Part shown: positions 52,916 through 60,618 of the stretch, piece by piece
Position numbering within the stretch: the first letter of the stretch is position 1
How the letters are laid out: each line of letters begins with the position of its first letter
NCBI RefSeq assembly: GCF_020880815.1
Contig: NZ_JAJITD010000028.1
Location: 1-60,683 of the forward strand
DNA: 60,683 nucleotides
Reading direction: 5' to 3'
From: Paraburkholderia sejongensis
GTDB taxonomy: Bacteria; Pseudomonadota; Gammaproteobacteria; Burkholderiales; Burkholderiaceae
Notes under the pieces: generated by a model
What the model was told of the DNA's origin: nothing
The model's database searches: none
The model's input: the letters and a program-made list of their open reading frames with translations, nothing else
Translations under genes and position numbers: made by a program

Positions 52916-54736
52916 TTACGCCGCGCGCGCGTCGGGTGCATCCGCTCGCGTGTTGCCGGGCGCGGCGGTGAAGCGTTCCGGATAGCGCACGCAAAAACGC
53001 ACGCTCTGGTCGTACGGAAAAAAGTCGGGCAGCTCGCCCTTCAACAGATGATCCTTGTGGGTTTGCCACAACGCGGGCTCGAAAAAGTCCGCGTGATGCT
53101 GCATGAACGAACGGCGCACGCGCGGATCGCCAAGCAGGAACGTGCCGTAGGTTTCCGGAAAAATATCGTGCGGGCCGACCGCGTACCACGGCTCGCCCGA
53201 CATTTCGTCTTCCTCGTTGCGCGGCGGCGGCACCGCGCGCACATTGCAGTCGGTCAGGTACTCGATTTCGTCGTAGTCGTAGAACACCACGCGGCCATGA
53301 CGGGTGACGCCGAAGTTCTTGTACAGCATGTCGCCGGGGAAGATGTTCGCCTGGATCAGTTCCTTCACTGCATTGCCGTATTCCTTGATGCCGTGCTCGA
53401 CGTCGGCGTCGTTGCCGTTTTGCAGGAACAGATTCAGCGGCACCATGCGCCGCTCGATGTACAGATGGCGAATCACCAGATTGTCGCCGTCGTATTCGAG
53501 CAGCGACGGCACTTCCTTTTTGAGCTCGCGCAGCAGCGCGTCGTCGAGTCGCGACAGCGGCAGCGCGACGCTCGAATATTCGAGCGTATCGGCCATTCGG
53601 CCCAGCCGGTCGTGACGTTTGACCAGTTGATACTTTTCCTGGATCTTCTCGCGGGTGGTTTCCTTCGGCGGCGGGAAGTTGTCCTTGATCACCTTGAACA
53701 CATACGGAAACGACGGCAGCGTGAACACCAGCATCACGAGTCCCTTGATGCCGGGCGCGACGATGAATCGATCGCTCGAATGCGACAGGTGATGCAGCAG
53801 ATCGCGATAGAACAGATTCTTGCCCTGCTTCTGCAGACCCAGCGACGTATAGATTTCCGCCTTCGGTTTGCCCGGCATGATCGTGCCGAGGAACTGGACG
53901 TACGCGGACGGCACTTCCATGTCGACCAGAAAGTATGAGTGCGAGAAGCTGAAGATGATCAGCAGCTGTTCGCGCCGCAGCAGCACGGTGTCGAGCGCGA
54001 GTACGCCGGGGCGCACGTGACGCAGCGGCACAGCGAACGGCAGCAGCGCGTCGCCGTTGATGATGCGGCCGACGATATGCGCGGCCTTGTTGCGAAAGAA
54101 CAGCGACGAGAGCACGTGAATCTGGAAGTTCGGCGCTTCGTCGAATACGCCGAACGCGTCGTGGATCGATTGCACCACGCAGCCGACGTCGCGTGTCAGG
54201 TCCTCGAACGGCGCGTCGAGCTGGAAATTCGTGACGATTCGCTCCAGCGTCGCGGCGAGTCCGTCGGTACCCGGGTAATACGCGCGATACGTCGGCTTCG
54301 CGGCCGGCTCGTCGTTCTCGATGTATTCGGTCGAGATGGCCGGGCGCACGAAGATGAAGTCGTTGTTGAAATACGAGCGGTGCAGAATCTTGCAGCACAC
54401 CGAATTAAAGAACGTTTCCGCGCATTCGGGCTGGCGATGCGAGGTCAGCAGACCGATGTAATGCAACTTGATCTGCTGCCAGACTTCGCTGTCGATGTTC
54501 TCCGCGTCGTATTCGTCTTCGAGCCGGACCACGCATTCCTTCACGCGCTCGTCGTAAGAGGTGATGCGCTCGCGTGCGAGCCGTTGCAGACCGTGCCAGT
54601 CGCCGGTTTCGAACAGTGTTTTCGCGCGAATCGCGGCGTCGCGAAAGACCCGGTAATGGCGGTCGAAACCTTCGAGCATCGTCTGCGCGACGTCGAAGCC
54701 GATTTGCGACGACAGCAGTTTGGGAAAGTGATTCAT
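52916..54736 (-). CDS. aceK: Isocitrate dehydrogenase kinase/phosphatase
   Basis: A 606-aa bifunctional regulator that phosphorylates isocitrate dehydrogenase to divert carbon to the glyoxylate shunt and reverses it when needed. The ATP-binding region APGIKGLVMLVFTLPSF and the catalytic loop FPGDMLYKNFGVTRHGRVVF with YDYDEIEYL are intact, and the length is normal. In enterobacteria it follows aceBA. Here it is in an acyl-CoA degradation operon behind a MerR gene, the common Burkholderiales arrangement. Confidence 0.96.
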   Translation of the reverse strand: MNHFPKLLSSQIGFDVAQTMLEGFDRHYRVFRDAAIRAKTLFETGDWHGLQRLARERITSYDERVKECVVRLEDEYDAENIDSEVWQQIKLHYIGLLTSHRQPECAETFFNSVCCKILHRSYFNNDFIFVRPAISTEYIENDEPAAKPTYRAYYPGTDGLAATLERIVTNFQLDAPFEDLTRDVGCVVQSIHDAFGVFDEAPNFQIHVLSSLFFRNKAAHIVGRIINGDALLPFAVPLRHVRPGVLALDTVLLRREQLLIIFSFSHSYFLVDMEVPSAYVQFLGTIMPGKPKAEIYTSLGLQKQGKNLFYRDLLHHLSHSSDRFIVAPGIKGLVMLVFTLPSFPYVFKVIKDNFPPPKETTREKIQEKYQLVKRHDRLGRMADTLEYSSVALPLSRLDDALLRELKKEVPSLLEYDGDNLVIRHLYIERRMVPLNLFLQNGNDADVEHGIKEYGNAVKELIQANIFPGDMLYKNFGVTRHGRVVFYDYDEIEYLTDCNVRAVPPPRNEEDEMSGEPWYAVGPHDIFPETYGTFLLGDPRVRRSFMQHHADFFEPALWQTHKDHLLKGELPDFFPYDQSVRFCVRYPERFTAAPGNTRADAPDARAA

Positions 54737-54767
54737 AAAGCGCGAACTCCCGGGGCGCCGGTCAAAG

Positions 54768-55172
54768 TCAGGCAGGCTTCGCGTCGTGCTTGCCGTTCTC
54801 GAGCAACGCGCGCGCCTGTGCTTCGTACTGCGAGAGATCTTCGAGCGTTGCGTCGAGATCTTCGCGCTGACGCTCGAGTACTTCGCGATGACGCGCGACG
54901 GTCGCGAGAAACGCGTGCAGTTGCGGCACGGTGTCGGTCGGCGATTCGTAGACGTCGAGCAGGTCGCGGATTTCGGACAGCGTGAAGCCGAGCCGTTTGC
55001 CGCGCAGCGTGAGTTTCAGGCGCGTGCGATCGCGGCCCGAATAGACGCGCCGCAAGCCGCTCGAACCTTCGCGGCTCGGCGAGAGTAAACCCTGATCCTC
55101 GTAGAAGCGGATTGCGCGTGGCGTCACGTCGAATTCGCGCGCGAGCTCGGTGATCGTGTATTGGGTATTCAT
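54768..55172 (-). CDS. MerR-family regulator (LiuR-like)
   Basis: A 134-aa regulator with an N-terminal MerR HTH (YTITELAREFDVTPRAIRFY), then the MerR DNA-binding wing and a C-terminal coiled coil (ALLENGKHDAKPA end). No metal-binding cysteines are present, so it is of the acyl-CoA-sensing LiuR type rather than a metal sensor. The start at 55172 (MNTQYT) is set by the family. It lies 31 bp upstream of aceK and under a MerR-type promoter, so it probably autoregulates the whole operon. Confidence 0.92.
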   Translation of the reverse strand: MNTQYTITELAREFDVTPRAIRFYEDQGLLSPSREGSSGLRRVYSGRDRTRLKLTLRGKRLGFTLSEIRDLLDVYESPTDTVPQLHAFLATVARHREVLERQREDLDATLEDLSQYEAQARALLENGKHDAKPA

Positions 55173-55246
55173 CGGGAGATCTCGTGGCCGCCGGTGGCCG
55201 CGCATGACCACGCGTGGCGGTGGTGCCCGGCACAAAAGCGGATTGA

Positions 55247-55277
55247 ACGATAGAATCGACGTTTACGTTATCGTCAA
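55247..55277 (-). promoter_or_regulatory. MerR-type promoter with 19-bp spacer and palindromic operator
   Basis: On the minus strand: -35 TTGACG (plus 55272-55277), a 19-bp spacer, and -10 TATCGT (plus 55247-55252), 75 nt upstream of merR. The palindrome GACGTTTACGTTATCGTC (plus 55258-55275) lies in the spacer and overlaps the -35. The over-long spacer is the hallmark of promoters untwisted by MerR-family activators. The site resembles LiuR-type acyl-CoA regulon operators. Confidence 0.7.
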
Positions 55278-55361
55278 GTAGAGCGGAAAGCAACCACAAC
55301 CAGGCCGACCGGTATCGCATACCTCGCCATGCCGGAAGGTCGACGGAGGAAGACAGTCCCC

Positions 55362-56435
55362 ATGAATGCACTCGAACACCAACTCCAATATCCCTTCAAC
55401 GACACGATGCCCGACTCGGGCCGCACGATGGAAGTCGCGCCTGGCGTGCTGTGGCTACGGATGCCGCTGCCGTTCGCGCTCGACCATATCAATCTGTGGC
55501 TGCTGCGCGATGAGATCGACGGGCAGCAAGGTTGGACCGTGGTCGATTGCGGGATTACGTCGGACACGATCAAGCAGAACTGGGAGAACGTGTTCGACAC
55601 GGTGCTGGGCGGGCTGCCGGTGTTGCGGGTGATCGTCACGCATTGTCACCCGGACCATATCGGCCTCGCGCACTGGGTGTGCAGCGGCGGCGACAAACAG
55701 CGCTGGGATGCGCGCTTGTGGATGACTCACGGCGAATACATGCAGGCACGCGTGATGGCGACCGGCGACGGCTCGAACGCGGGCGGCGAGGCCGCGGCGC
55801 GGCACTTCGCGCGGCATGGTTTGAACGATGCCGAGTCGCTCGACAAACTGCGTAATCGTAAGAGCTACTACACGAGTCTGGTACCGGCGATTCCCGCGCA
55901 GTACCGGCGTCTGCGCGAAGCGGACGAACTGACGATCGGTGCGCGCACATGGCGTGTGGTGACGGGCTTCGGCCATTCGCCTGAGCACTGCGCGCTGTAT
56001 TGCGAAGAGACCGGCACGCTGATTTCGGGCGATATGGTGCTGCCGCGCATTTCGACGAACGTGTCGGTGTTCGATATCGAACCGGAAGGTTCGCCTTTGG
56101 CGCTGTATCTCGGTTCGCTCGGCCGCTATGAAGAGATGCCTGAGGATACGCTGGTGCTGCCTTCGCATGGCAAGCCGTTTCGCGGCGTGCGCACGCGCAT
56201 TCAACAGTTGCGCGAGCATCACGACGCGCGGCTCGCGGAAGTGCGCGACGCATGCGCGGAAAAACCGTGCAGTGCGGCCGATATCGTGCCGATCATGTTC
56301 AAGCGTCAACTCGATATCCATCAGATGACGTTTGCAATGGGCGAGGCGCTCGCGCATTTGCATCTGTTGTGGTTTGCCGGTGAGTTGAAGCGGACGCAGG
56401 ATCAGGATGGGGTGATCCGCTTTTCGGCTGGTTGA
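55362..56435 (+). CDS. MBL-fold metallo-hydrolase
   Basis: A 357-aa metallo-beta-lactamase-fold hydrolase. The HCHPDHIGLA motif (HxHxDH) is intact, and the further ligands in GFGHSPEHCALY and VLPSHGKPFRG follow. The C-terminal about 90 residues form a separate helical domain, as in LACTB2-like and glyoxalase-II-like proteins. The substrate is unknown. The start at 55362 (MNALEHQLQY) follows GGAGGA at about 11 nt. It is divergent from merR. Confidence 0.88.
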   Translation: MNALEHQLQYPFNDTMPDSGRTMEVAPGVLWLRMPLPFALDHINLWLLRDEIDGQQGWTVVDCGITSDTIKQNWENVFDTVLGGLPVLRVIVTHCHPDHIGLAHWVCSGGDKQRWDARLWMTHGEYMQARVMATGDGSNAGGEAAARHFARHGLNDAESLDKLRNRKSYYTSLVPAIPAQYRRLREADELTIGARTWRVVTGFGHSPEHCALYCEETGTLISGDMVLPRISTNVSVFDIEPEGSPLALYLGSLGRYEEMPEDTLVLPSHGKPFRGVRTRIQQLREHHDARLAEVRDACAEKPCSAADIVPIMFKRQLDIHQMTFAMGEALAHLHLLWFAGELKRTQDQDGVIRFSAG

Positions 56436-56479
56436 GCGGCGACGGTTTTTTAGTCCTTTAATTCGTTGAGTAGGTGAGA

Positions 56480-56661
56480 GGCCCGGTTGCGCTGGTTGCG
56501 CAACCGGGCTTTTCTTTTAGGACTCGGCTTATTTGGTGAAATAGGACTATTGATCGATATCAAGGTTCTTGCGGAAAAAATAAGGAGATGTCCGCTGGTT
56601 GGTGTTTCGCGATTAGGATTCGGGTCTCGTTTGGCGAAACGCGAGGTGCGGAGTCCTGATG
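56480..56661 (+). repeat. 182-bp direct repeat, copy 1 (terminator plus toxin leader)
   Basis: Positions 56480-56661 match 60259-60440 over 182 bp without an indel, about 166 identical positions (91%) by hand count. Each copy starts with a terminator hairpin and ends with the start codon of a toxin-like gene. The palindrome TTGATCGATATCAA at 56550-56563 is intact here but degenerate in copy 2. A short hairpin CGTTT-GGCG-AAACG just before the ribosome-binding site is conserved in both. Confidence 0.9.
56481..56518 (+). terminator. Strong terminator at the left edge of the toxin cassette
   Basis: Perfect stem GCCCGGTTGCGC / GCGCAACCGGGC with a 5-nt TGGTT loop, followed by TTTTCTTTT. It ends the MBL transcript and insulates the cassette. 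It is part of direct repeat copy 1. Confidence 0.9.
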
Positions 56662-57687
56662 GTCTTTAGTCGAAGTTTGATGCACATAGAGGATGGGTGG
56701 TCGTTTTCCGTGGCCTCCTATTGGCGTCTGATTAACCCGCAACCTGATCGCGAGGAGCTCGCCGAGGTCGAGCAGGCATTGAAAGCCGCGCATGATGACT
56801 TTATGCGGGACGTGAGTCCGTGGTCATGGACGTCGAGCAGTTGGGACATGCATAAGCTGCGGGGGCTGTTGAGCAATACAGATCCCAGTACTCAACGCGT
56901 TCACATGAAGAGCGACCATCAGGTGGCTCGGGAGATTTATGAACTGCTCGAGCGTCGCAAGCTGATTTTTGTGCCCGCTCCGTGGGAGTTGAAACGGTTT
57001 ATCGACGAGGAGAGGGTGAAGAAGGCGAGGGGGCTTGGGGGGGAGTTGGGTGGGGCGGCGGTGCGGGACCAGGCGGGTACTGTGGAACGAAGTGCTGTGA
57101 GCGTTTTGCGGAGGCCCGTGGCGCCTGCGCCCGTGGCAGAGTTTTTGGAGAAGGAGGTCGGAGAGGATGTTAGAGCGTTGCTCCGGAAGTCTCCGAGTCT
57201 GGTGGTTGACCTGAAAACATTGGGGGACGCGGGGTGGGAAATGGAGTATGGCGAAGCGGGGAAGGGTTCGCACGTGAATCGCTACCTGCAGATCATCATT
57301 CTCGACTCCGGCCTAAAGAGGCGCCCAACTAGTTACGCGCAGGTTTTGTCTCATGAAGTCGGTCACGCAATGAATCCGTACGAGCCCGACTATTCGTCAA
57401 AGTCTGCTTACCTTCAAGGCACGCTCGAAGATGAGGCGGCGGCGACAATGAGCAATATCCGCACGCAGCGCGAAATCCTCGCTAGTCACGGTCCGGACAT
57501 CGGCGTCGGGGGTGTGAACAGCGCGGCATACAACGCTGCGTACGACAAATTCCTGCTGGACGACAATGCTGTCGCGTGCCGGCAAGCAATTGCGACTACG
57601 TTCGGAACTGAGGTGACATCGAACACCGGACAGACTTACGCGGACTACTACGGGAGCTGGTATGAAGAGGGATACCCGTCCGATTAG
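56659..57687 (+). CDS. HEXXH zinc-metallopeptidase toxin-like protein
   Basis: A 342-aa protein I do not recognise as a named family. The zinc motif HEVGH lies at 232-236, with acidic residues at 257-260 (LEDEAAA) as likely third ligand, so a gluzincin-type peptidase is expected. The N-terminal part (1-115) is shared in pattern with the product at 60438. A G-rich linker of charged/Gly residues (about 116-150) separates it from the C-terminal catalytic domain. There is no signal peptide or TM segment, so export would need a contact-dependent system such as type VI secretion. GGAG lies 5 nt before the ATG. Four paralogous exported proteins follow, the first overlapping its end by 26 nt. GC is lower than in neighbours. 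A housekeeping protease is the alternative. Confidence 0.7.
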   Translation: MVFSRSLMHIEDGWSFSVASYWRLINPQPDREELAEVEQALKAAHDDFMRDVSPWSWTSSSWDMHKLRGLLSNTDPSTQRVHMKSDHQVAREIYELLERRKLIFVPAPWELKRFIDEERVKKARGLGGELGGAAVRDQAGTVERSAVSVLRRPVAPAPVAEFLEKEVGEDVRALLRKSPSLVVDLKTLGDAGWEMEYGEAGKGSHVNRYLQIIILDSGLKRRPTSYAQVLSHEVGHAMNPYEPDYSSKSAYLQGTLEDEAAATMSNIRTQREILASHGPDIGVGGVNSAAYNAAYDKFLLDDNAVACRQAIATTFGTEVTSNTGQTYADYYGSWYEEGYPSD

Positions 57688-58246
57688 GACGTTTGCAATG
57701 CTAAGCGCGGCAAGCTGGTTTGTCGGATGCAGCGCTTTCGCCGGACAACATGGAAAGGATTCATCGATGACGCAACTGGATACGACACTGTGGCAGACCA
57801 TCGACACGTTGGTGGAGCAGATACCGTTCACCAAAGCCAAAGTCGAAAGCGTGCTCATGACACAACTAGCGGAGAAAGATGCTAGTCGAAGGGCAATCCC
57901 GAACACCGCATTCGAGTTCTACGTTGGCGGTCCAATCGGGCTGTTGGACGGCATTGTGATCGGCAATGTGGATCTTCGTATCCGCCGCGAGCCAGGTCAT
58001 CCGGGGTTCCTTGTACTAAACCAGTTCAGTGGCGCCTGTATTTCACTTGCGACCGTTCGCGCACATTACGGCAACCTCAAAATGACCGACTATCCGCGCG
58101 GACGCTCGGCGTACGAGACCGCAGCGTTTTCCGCCATTCTTCCTTGGGGGAAATTGTCCTTCGGTTTTCTCGAGCGCAATCTAGGCTGTCTCGAAGGCAT
58201 ATCTTTCGCTCCGCACTTGATGGAAGCGGGCGGCACAACTAAATGA
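57662..58246 (+). CDS. Exported immunity-like protein, paralogue 1
   Basis: 194 aa. A positive n-region (MKRDTRPIRT), a hydrophobic stretch and FVGC (C23) suggest a lipoprotein signal, though the lipobox is weak at -3. The mature core is shared with the three following genes: LWQTIDTLVEQIPFTKAKVE, a PNTAFEFYVGGP stretch, GHPGFLVL, and a WG-LSF-ERN end. The ATG overlaps the metallopeptidase gene by 26 nt behind GGGAG, so it is translationally coupled. Such coupling and periplasmic export fit an immunity protein against a periplasm-acting toxin. The function is inferred. Confidence 0.7.
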   Translation: MKRDTRPIRTFAMLSAASWFVGCSAFAGQHGKDSSMTQLDTTLWQTIDTLVEQIPFTKAKVESVLMTQLAEKDASRRAIPNTAFEFYVGGPIGLLDGIVIGNVDLRIRREPGHPGFLVLNQFSGACISLATVRAHYGNLKMTDYPRGRSAYETAAFSAILPWGKLSFGFLERNLGCLEGISFAPHLMEAGGTTK

Positions 58247-58331
58247 TGAAGTGTTTCTTTTAAAAGAGCGGTTAGACCGATGGGGTGGACGATTCCGGCG
58301 CGAAAGCGCAACGACAACTTCTGATGTGGAT

Positions 58332-58907
58332 ATGACTGGCTGTAGTCGCCGAGGCAAACTGGTCGCTTCTTTCGCGGGAATAGGCTTGGCAACTTTTCTT
58401 GCCGGAGGCAACGTCTCGGCTAAAGAGGGCGGAGTGCAACCGGCCATGACGCTGTGGCAAACCGTTGAAGCCCTCGTGCAGCAGATTCCATTCACTAAGA
58501 CCAAGGTCGAAAACCTGCTACTAACGCCGTTGGCCGTAAAAGACGCTAGTCGCAGCCCGATCCAGAATACTGCCTTTCAGTTCTACATAGCTGGTCCGAT
58601 CAGACTTTCGGACGACACCACGATCAGCAGGGTGGACTTACGAATCCGTCACAAGGCAGGGCACCCTGGCTTCCTTGTGCTCAATCTGGAAGGCGCTTGC
58701 GTCGGTCTGGAGACGGTGCGCGCCCATTACAGCGACCTTAAGGTCACAGATCGCCCGCGGGGAAGATCGCTTGACGAAGTCACTTCCTATACAGCGACGC
58801 TTCAATGGGGCGAATTGTCGTTCAGTTTCAAGGAACGTAACCCCACCTGTCTCTGGTCGTTAGCTTTTGATCCTACGGTGGTGGAAGGAGACGATACGAC
58901 GATGTAA
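58332..58907 (+). CDS. Exported immunity-like protein, paralogue 2
   Basis: 191 aa from an ATG at 58332; an alternative GTG at 58251 would give an N-terminus with no signal. RRGK and a hydrophobic stretch give a signal peptide. At the lipobox position it reads FLAGG (G26) instead of FLAGC, so it should be a soluble periplasmic protein cut after NVSA. The core matches the other paralogues (PFTKTKVE, GHPGFLVL, LSFSFKERNPTC). The ribosome-binding site is weak. Confidence 0.68.
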   Translation: MTGCSRRGKLVASFAGIGLATFLAGGNVSAKEGGVQPAMTLWQTVEALVQQIPFTKTKVENLLLTPLAVKDASRSPIQNTAFQFYIAGPIRLSDDTTISRVDLRIRHKAGHPGFLVLNLEGACVGLETVRAHYSDLKVTDRPRGRSLDEVTSYTATLQWGELSFSFKERNPTCLWSLAFDPTVVEGDDTTM

Positions 58908-58926
58908 GGCTAGTGTTGCCAGAACG

Positions 58927-59505
58927 ATGCACGGTACCTATCTAAAGTTGGCGCGTTGGTGCGTAATGCCAGCAGTGCTTTTCCAGGTCGCTTCGCTTGC
59001 CGGATGCCACAGCGTTGCTGGGCGATTCAGGGCGCACGCGGACAACACGCCTTGGCAGACCATCGACACGTTGGTGGAGCAGATTCCCTTCACCAAAACC
59101 AAAGTCGAGAACGTAGTCATGACTCAATTAAATGTGAAAGATACTAGCCAGAGCCCGTTTCCGAATACTGCTTTCCAGTTCTATATGGGTGGTCCGATCC
59201 CACTATCGAACGGCATGCTGATCAGCAAAGTGGATTTGCGGATCCGTCACAAGCCCGGGCATCCTGGCTTTCTCGTACTCAATCTTGACGTAACTTGCAC
59301 TGAATTGGCCGAGGTACGCGCTCATTACAGCGATCTCAGGGTTACAGATCGACCGCGGGGAATATCGCTTGATGAAGTCACGTCATATTCCACGGAGCTT
59401 CAGTGGGGAAAACTATCCTTTAGCTTCAAGGAGCGGAATCCGAAGTGTCTTTCTTCTGTGGCTTTTAAGCCGACGCTGATCGAGACGGGCAGTGTTGGGG
59501 AGTGA
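58927..59505 (+). CDS. Exported immunity-like lipoprotein, paralogue 3
   Basis: 192 aa from the ATG at 58927. The N-terminus ends in the perfect lipobox SLAGC with C27, so an acylated lipoprotein is expected. The core WQTIDTLVEQIPFTKTKVE and SPFPNTAFQFYMGGP closely match paralogue 4; the DNA of that block is almost identical while the signal peptides are unrelated. It starts 19 bp after paralogue 2. No good ribosome-binding site was seen, so the start is uncertain. Confidence 0.7.
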   Translation: MHGTYLKLARWCVMPAVLFQVASLAGCHSVAGRFRAHADNTPWQTIDTLVEQIPFTKTKVENVVMTQLNVKDTSQSPFPNTAFQFYMGGPIPLSNGMLISKVDLRIRHKPGHPGFLVLNLDVTCTELAEVRAHYSDLRVTDRPRGISLDEVTSYSTELQWGKLSFSFKERNPKCLSSVAFKPTLIETGSVGE

Positions 59506-59509
59506 GGGC

Positions 59510-60112
59510 GTGGCTGTCAGATGTGCGTCGGTTGCTAAATCAAATCAGGTGCGCCGACCGACGATATTCGTAGTGCTCGACGTGCTTGTCGTTGTGAGCT
59601 TCCTCGCTGGATGCGGCCTTACGGGCGAGCGGCAGAAAGCGCGACCGGACATGACGCTGTGGCAGACCATCGGCGCGTTGGTACAGCAGACTCCTTTCAC
59701 CAAAGCCAAAGTCGAAAACGTACTCATGACTCAGTTGAACGTGAAAGATACTAGCCGAAGTCCGTTTCCGAATACTGCTTTCCAGTTCTATATAGGTGGT
59801 CCGGTTCAACTATCGGACGGCATGCTGATCAGTAAGGTGGATTTACGTATCCGTCACAAGCCCGGACATCCAGGCTTTCTCGTGCTTAGGTTGGTGGGCG
59901 GCTGCATCACTCTCAAAACAGTGCGCAACCGCTATCAAGACTTGATAGTCACAGAGTATCCAAAAGGACAATCGCTTGATGAAGCCTTGGCATTTTCCGC
60001 ATTCTTGGAGTGGGGGGGGCTATCCTTTGGTTTCGTTGAGCGCAACCCTGGCTGCCTCGCATATCTGGCATTCGATCCTAAGTTTGAACACGACAACGTA
60101 CCGCATCAATAA
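59510..60112 (+). CDS. Exported immunity-like lipoprotein, paralogue 4
   Basis: About 200 aa from a GTG at 59510 with GTGAGG upstream; a GTG at 59549 is an alternative. A long hydrophobic stretch (TIFVVLDVLVVVS) ends in the lipobox FLAGC (C35). The core block is the best match to paralogue 3, and the C-terminal GGLSFGFVERNPGC is also conserved. It starts 4 nt after the paralogue 3 stop. It is the last gene before direct repeat copy 2. Confidence 0.68.
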   Translation: MAVRCASVAKSNQVRRPTIFVVLDVLVVVSFLAGCGLTGERQKARPDMTLWQTIGALVQQTPFTKAKVENVLMTQLNVKDTSRSPFPNTAFQFYIGGPVQLSDGMLISKVDLRIRHKPGHPGFLVLRLVGGCITLKTVRNRYQDLIVTEYPKGQSLDEALAFSAFLEWGGLSFGFVERNPGCLAYLAFDPKFEHDNVPHQ

Positions 60113-60258
60113 AAGTCGAGTTGGTTTTGGCATAAAAGCTACCGTGGTGACGGGACTAGACACAGTGCCGAGGGCGCGGTTTGATCGGCTTCGGCTGCCG
60201 CCCCTGACCGGAAGACGCGTGATAACGCGTCGTTCAACCGCCTCGCCCACAAAAATGC

Positions 60259-60440
60259 GGCCCGGTTGCGCTGGTTGCGCAACCGGGCTTTTCTTTTAGG
60301 ACTCGGCTTATGCGGTGAAATAGGACTATTAATCTATATCAAAGTTCTTGCAGAAAAAATAAAGAGATGTTCGCTGGTTGCTGTTGCGCTGTTAGGATTC
60401 GAGCCTCGTTTGGCGAAACGCGAGGCGCGGAGTCCCGATG
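60259..60440 (+). repeat. 182-bp direct repeat, copy 2
   Basis: Second copy of the terminator-plus-leader element, 3,779 bp downstream of copy 1. The first 53 bp (the terminator) are identical and the mismatches fall in the leader. It ends at the ATG of the 54-aa product at 60438. Confidence 0.9.
60260..60298 (+). terminator. Strong terminator at the right edge of the toxin cassette
   Basis: Identical to the hairpin at 56481: perfect 12-bp stem with TGGTT loop, followed by TTTTCTTTT. It ends the metallopeptidase-plus-four-paralogues transcript. Confidence 0.9.
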
Positions 60441-60602
60441 ATTTTTGGTGAAGATTTATCGTACATAGAAAATGCGAGCGAATTCTCGTTTGACTCATGG
60501 TGGAGTTCCTCTCGGGACCCACTGACCCGCGAGGAACGCGAAGAAATAATGCAGGCTTTGTGGAGTAGCCCCTTGATTCTCAGGACACGTGGCACCCCTT
60601 AA
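60438..60602 (+). pseudogene. Short relative of the metallopeptidase N-terminus
   Basis: 54 aa (MIFGEDLSYIENASEFSF...), stop TAA at 60600-60602. It aligns in pattern with the first about 45 residues of the metallopeptidase: M-[VI]-F, an IE pair, FS..S.W, then RE-rich helix ending QAL. The start codon sits at the same place in the repeat leader. It stops where the longer protein continues, so it is probably a truncated or eroded second toxin copy; a genuine small protein is possible. Confidence 0.6.
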
Positions 60603-60618
60603 AATAAGAGGGAGTCTT

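Noticed and set aside
56487..56669. 60-codon frame running through the 182-bp repeat (and its twin at 60266)
   Set aside because: It reads through the terminator hairpin, and most differences between the two copies are amino-acid changing, so there is no sign of protein-level selection.
60395..60440. tRNA T-arm-like stretch in the repeat leader (GGATTCGAGCC and the CGTTT/AAACG hairpin)
   Set aside because: On either strand no acceptor stem, anticodon arm or CCA end can be formed around it; a tRNA att-site interpretation is not supported.
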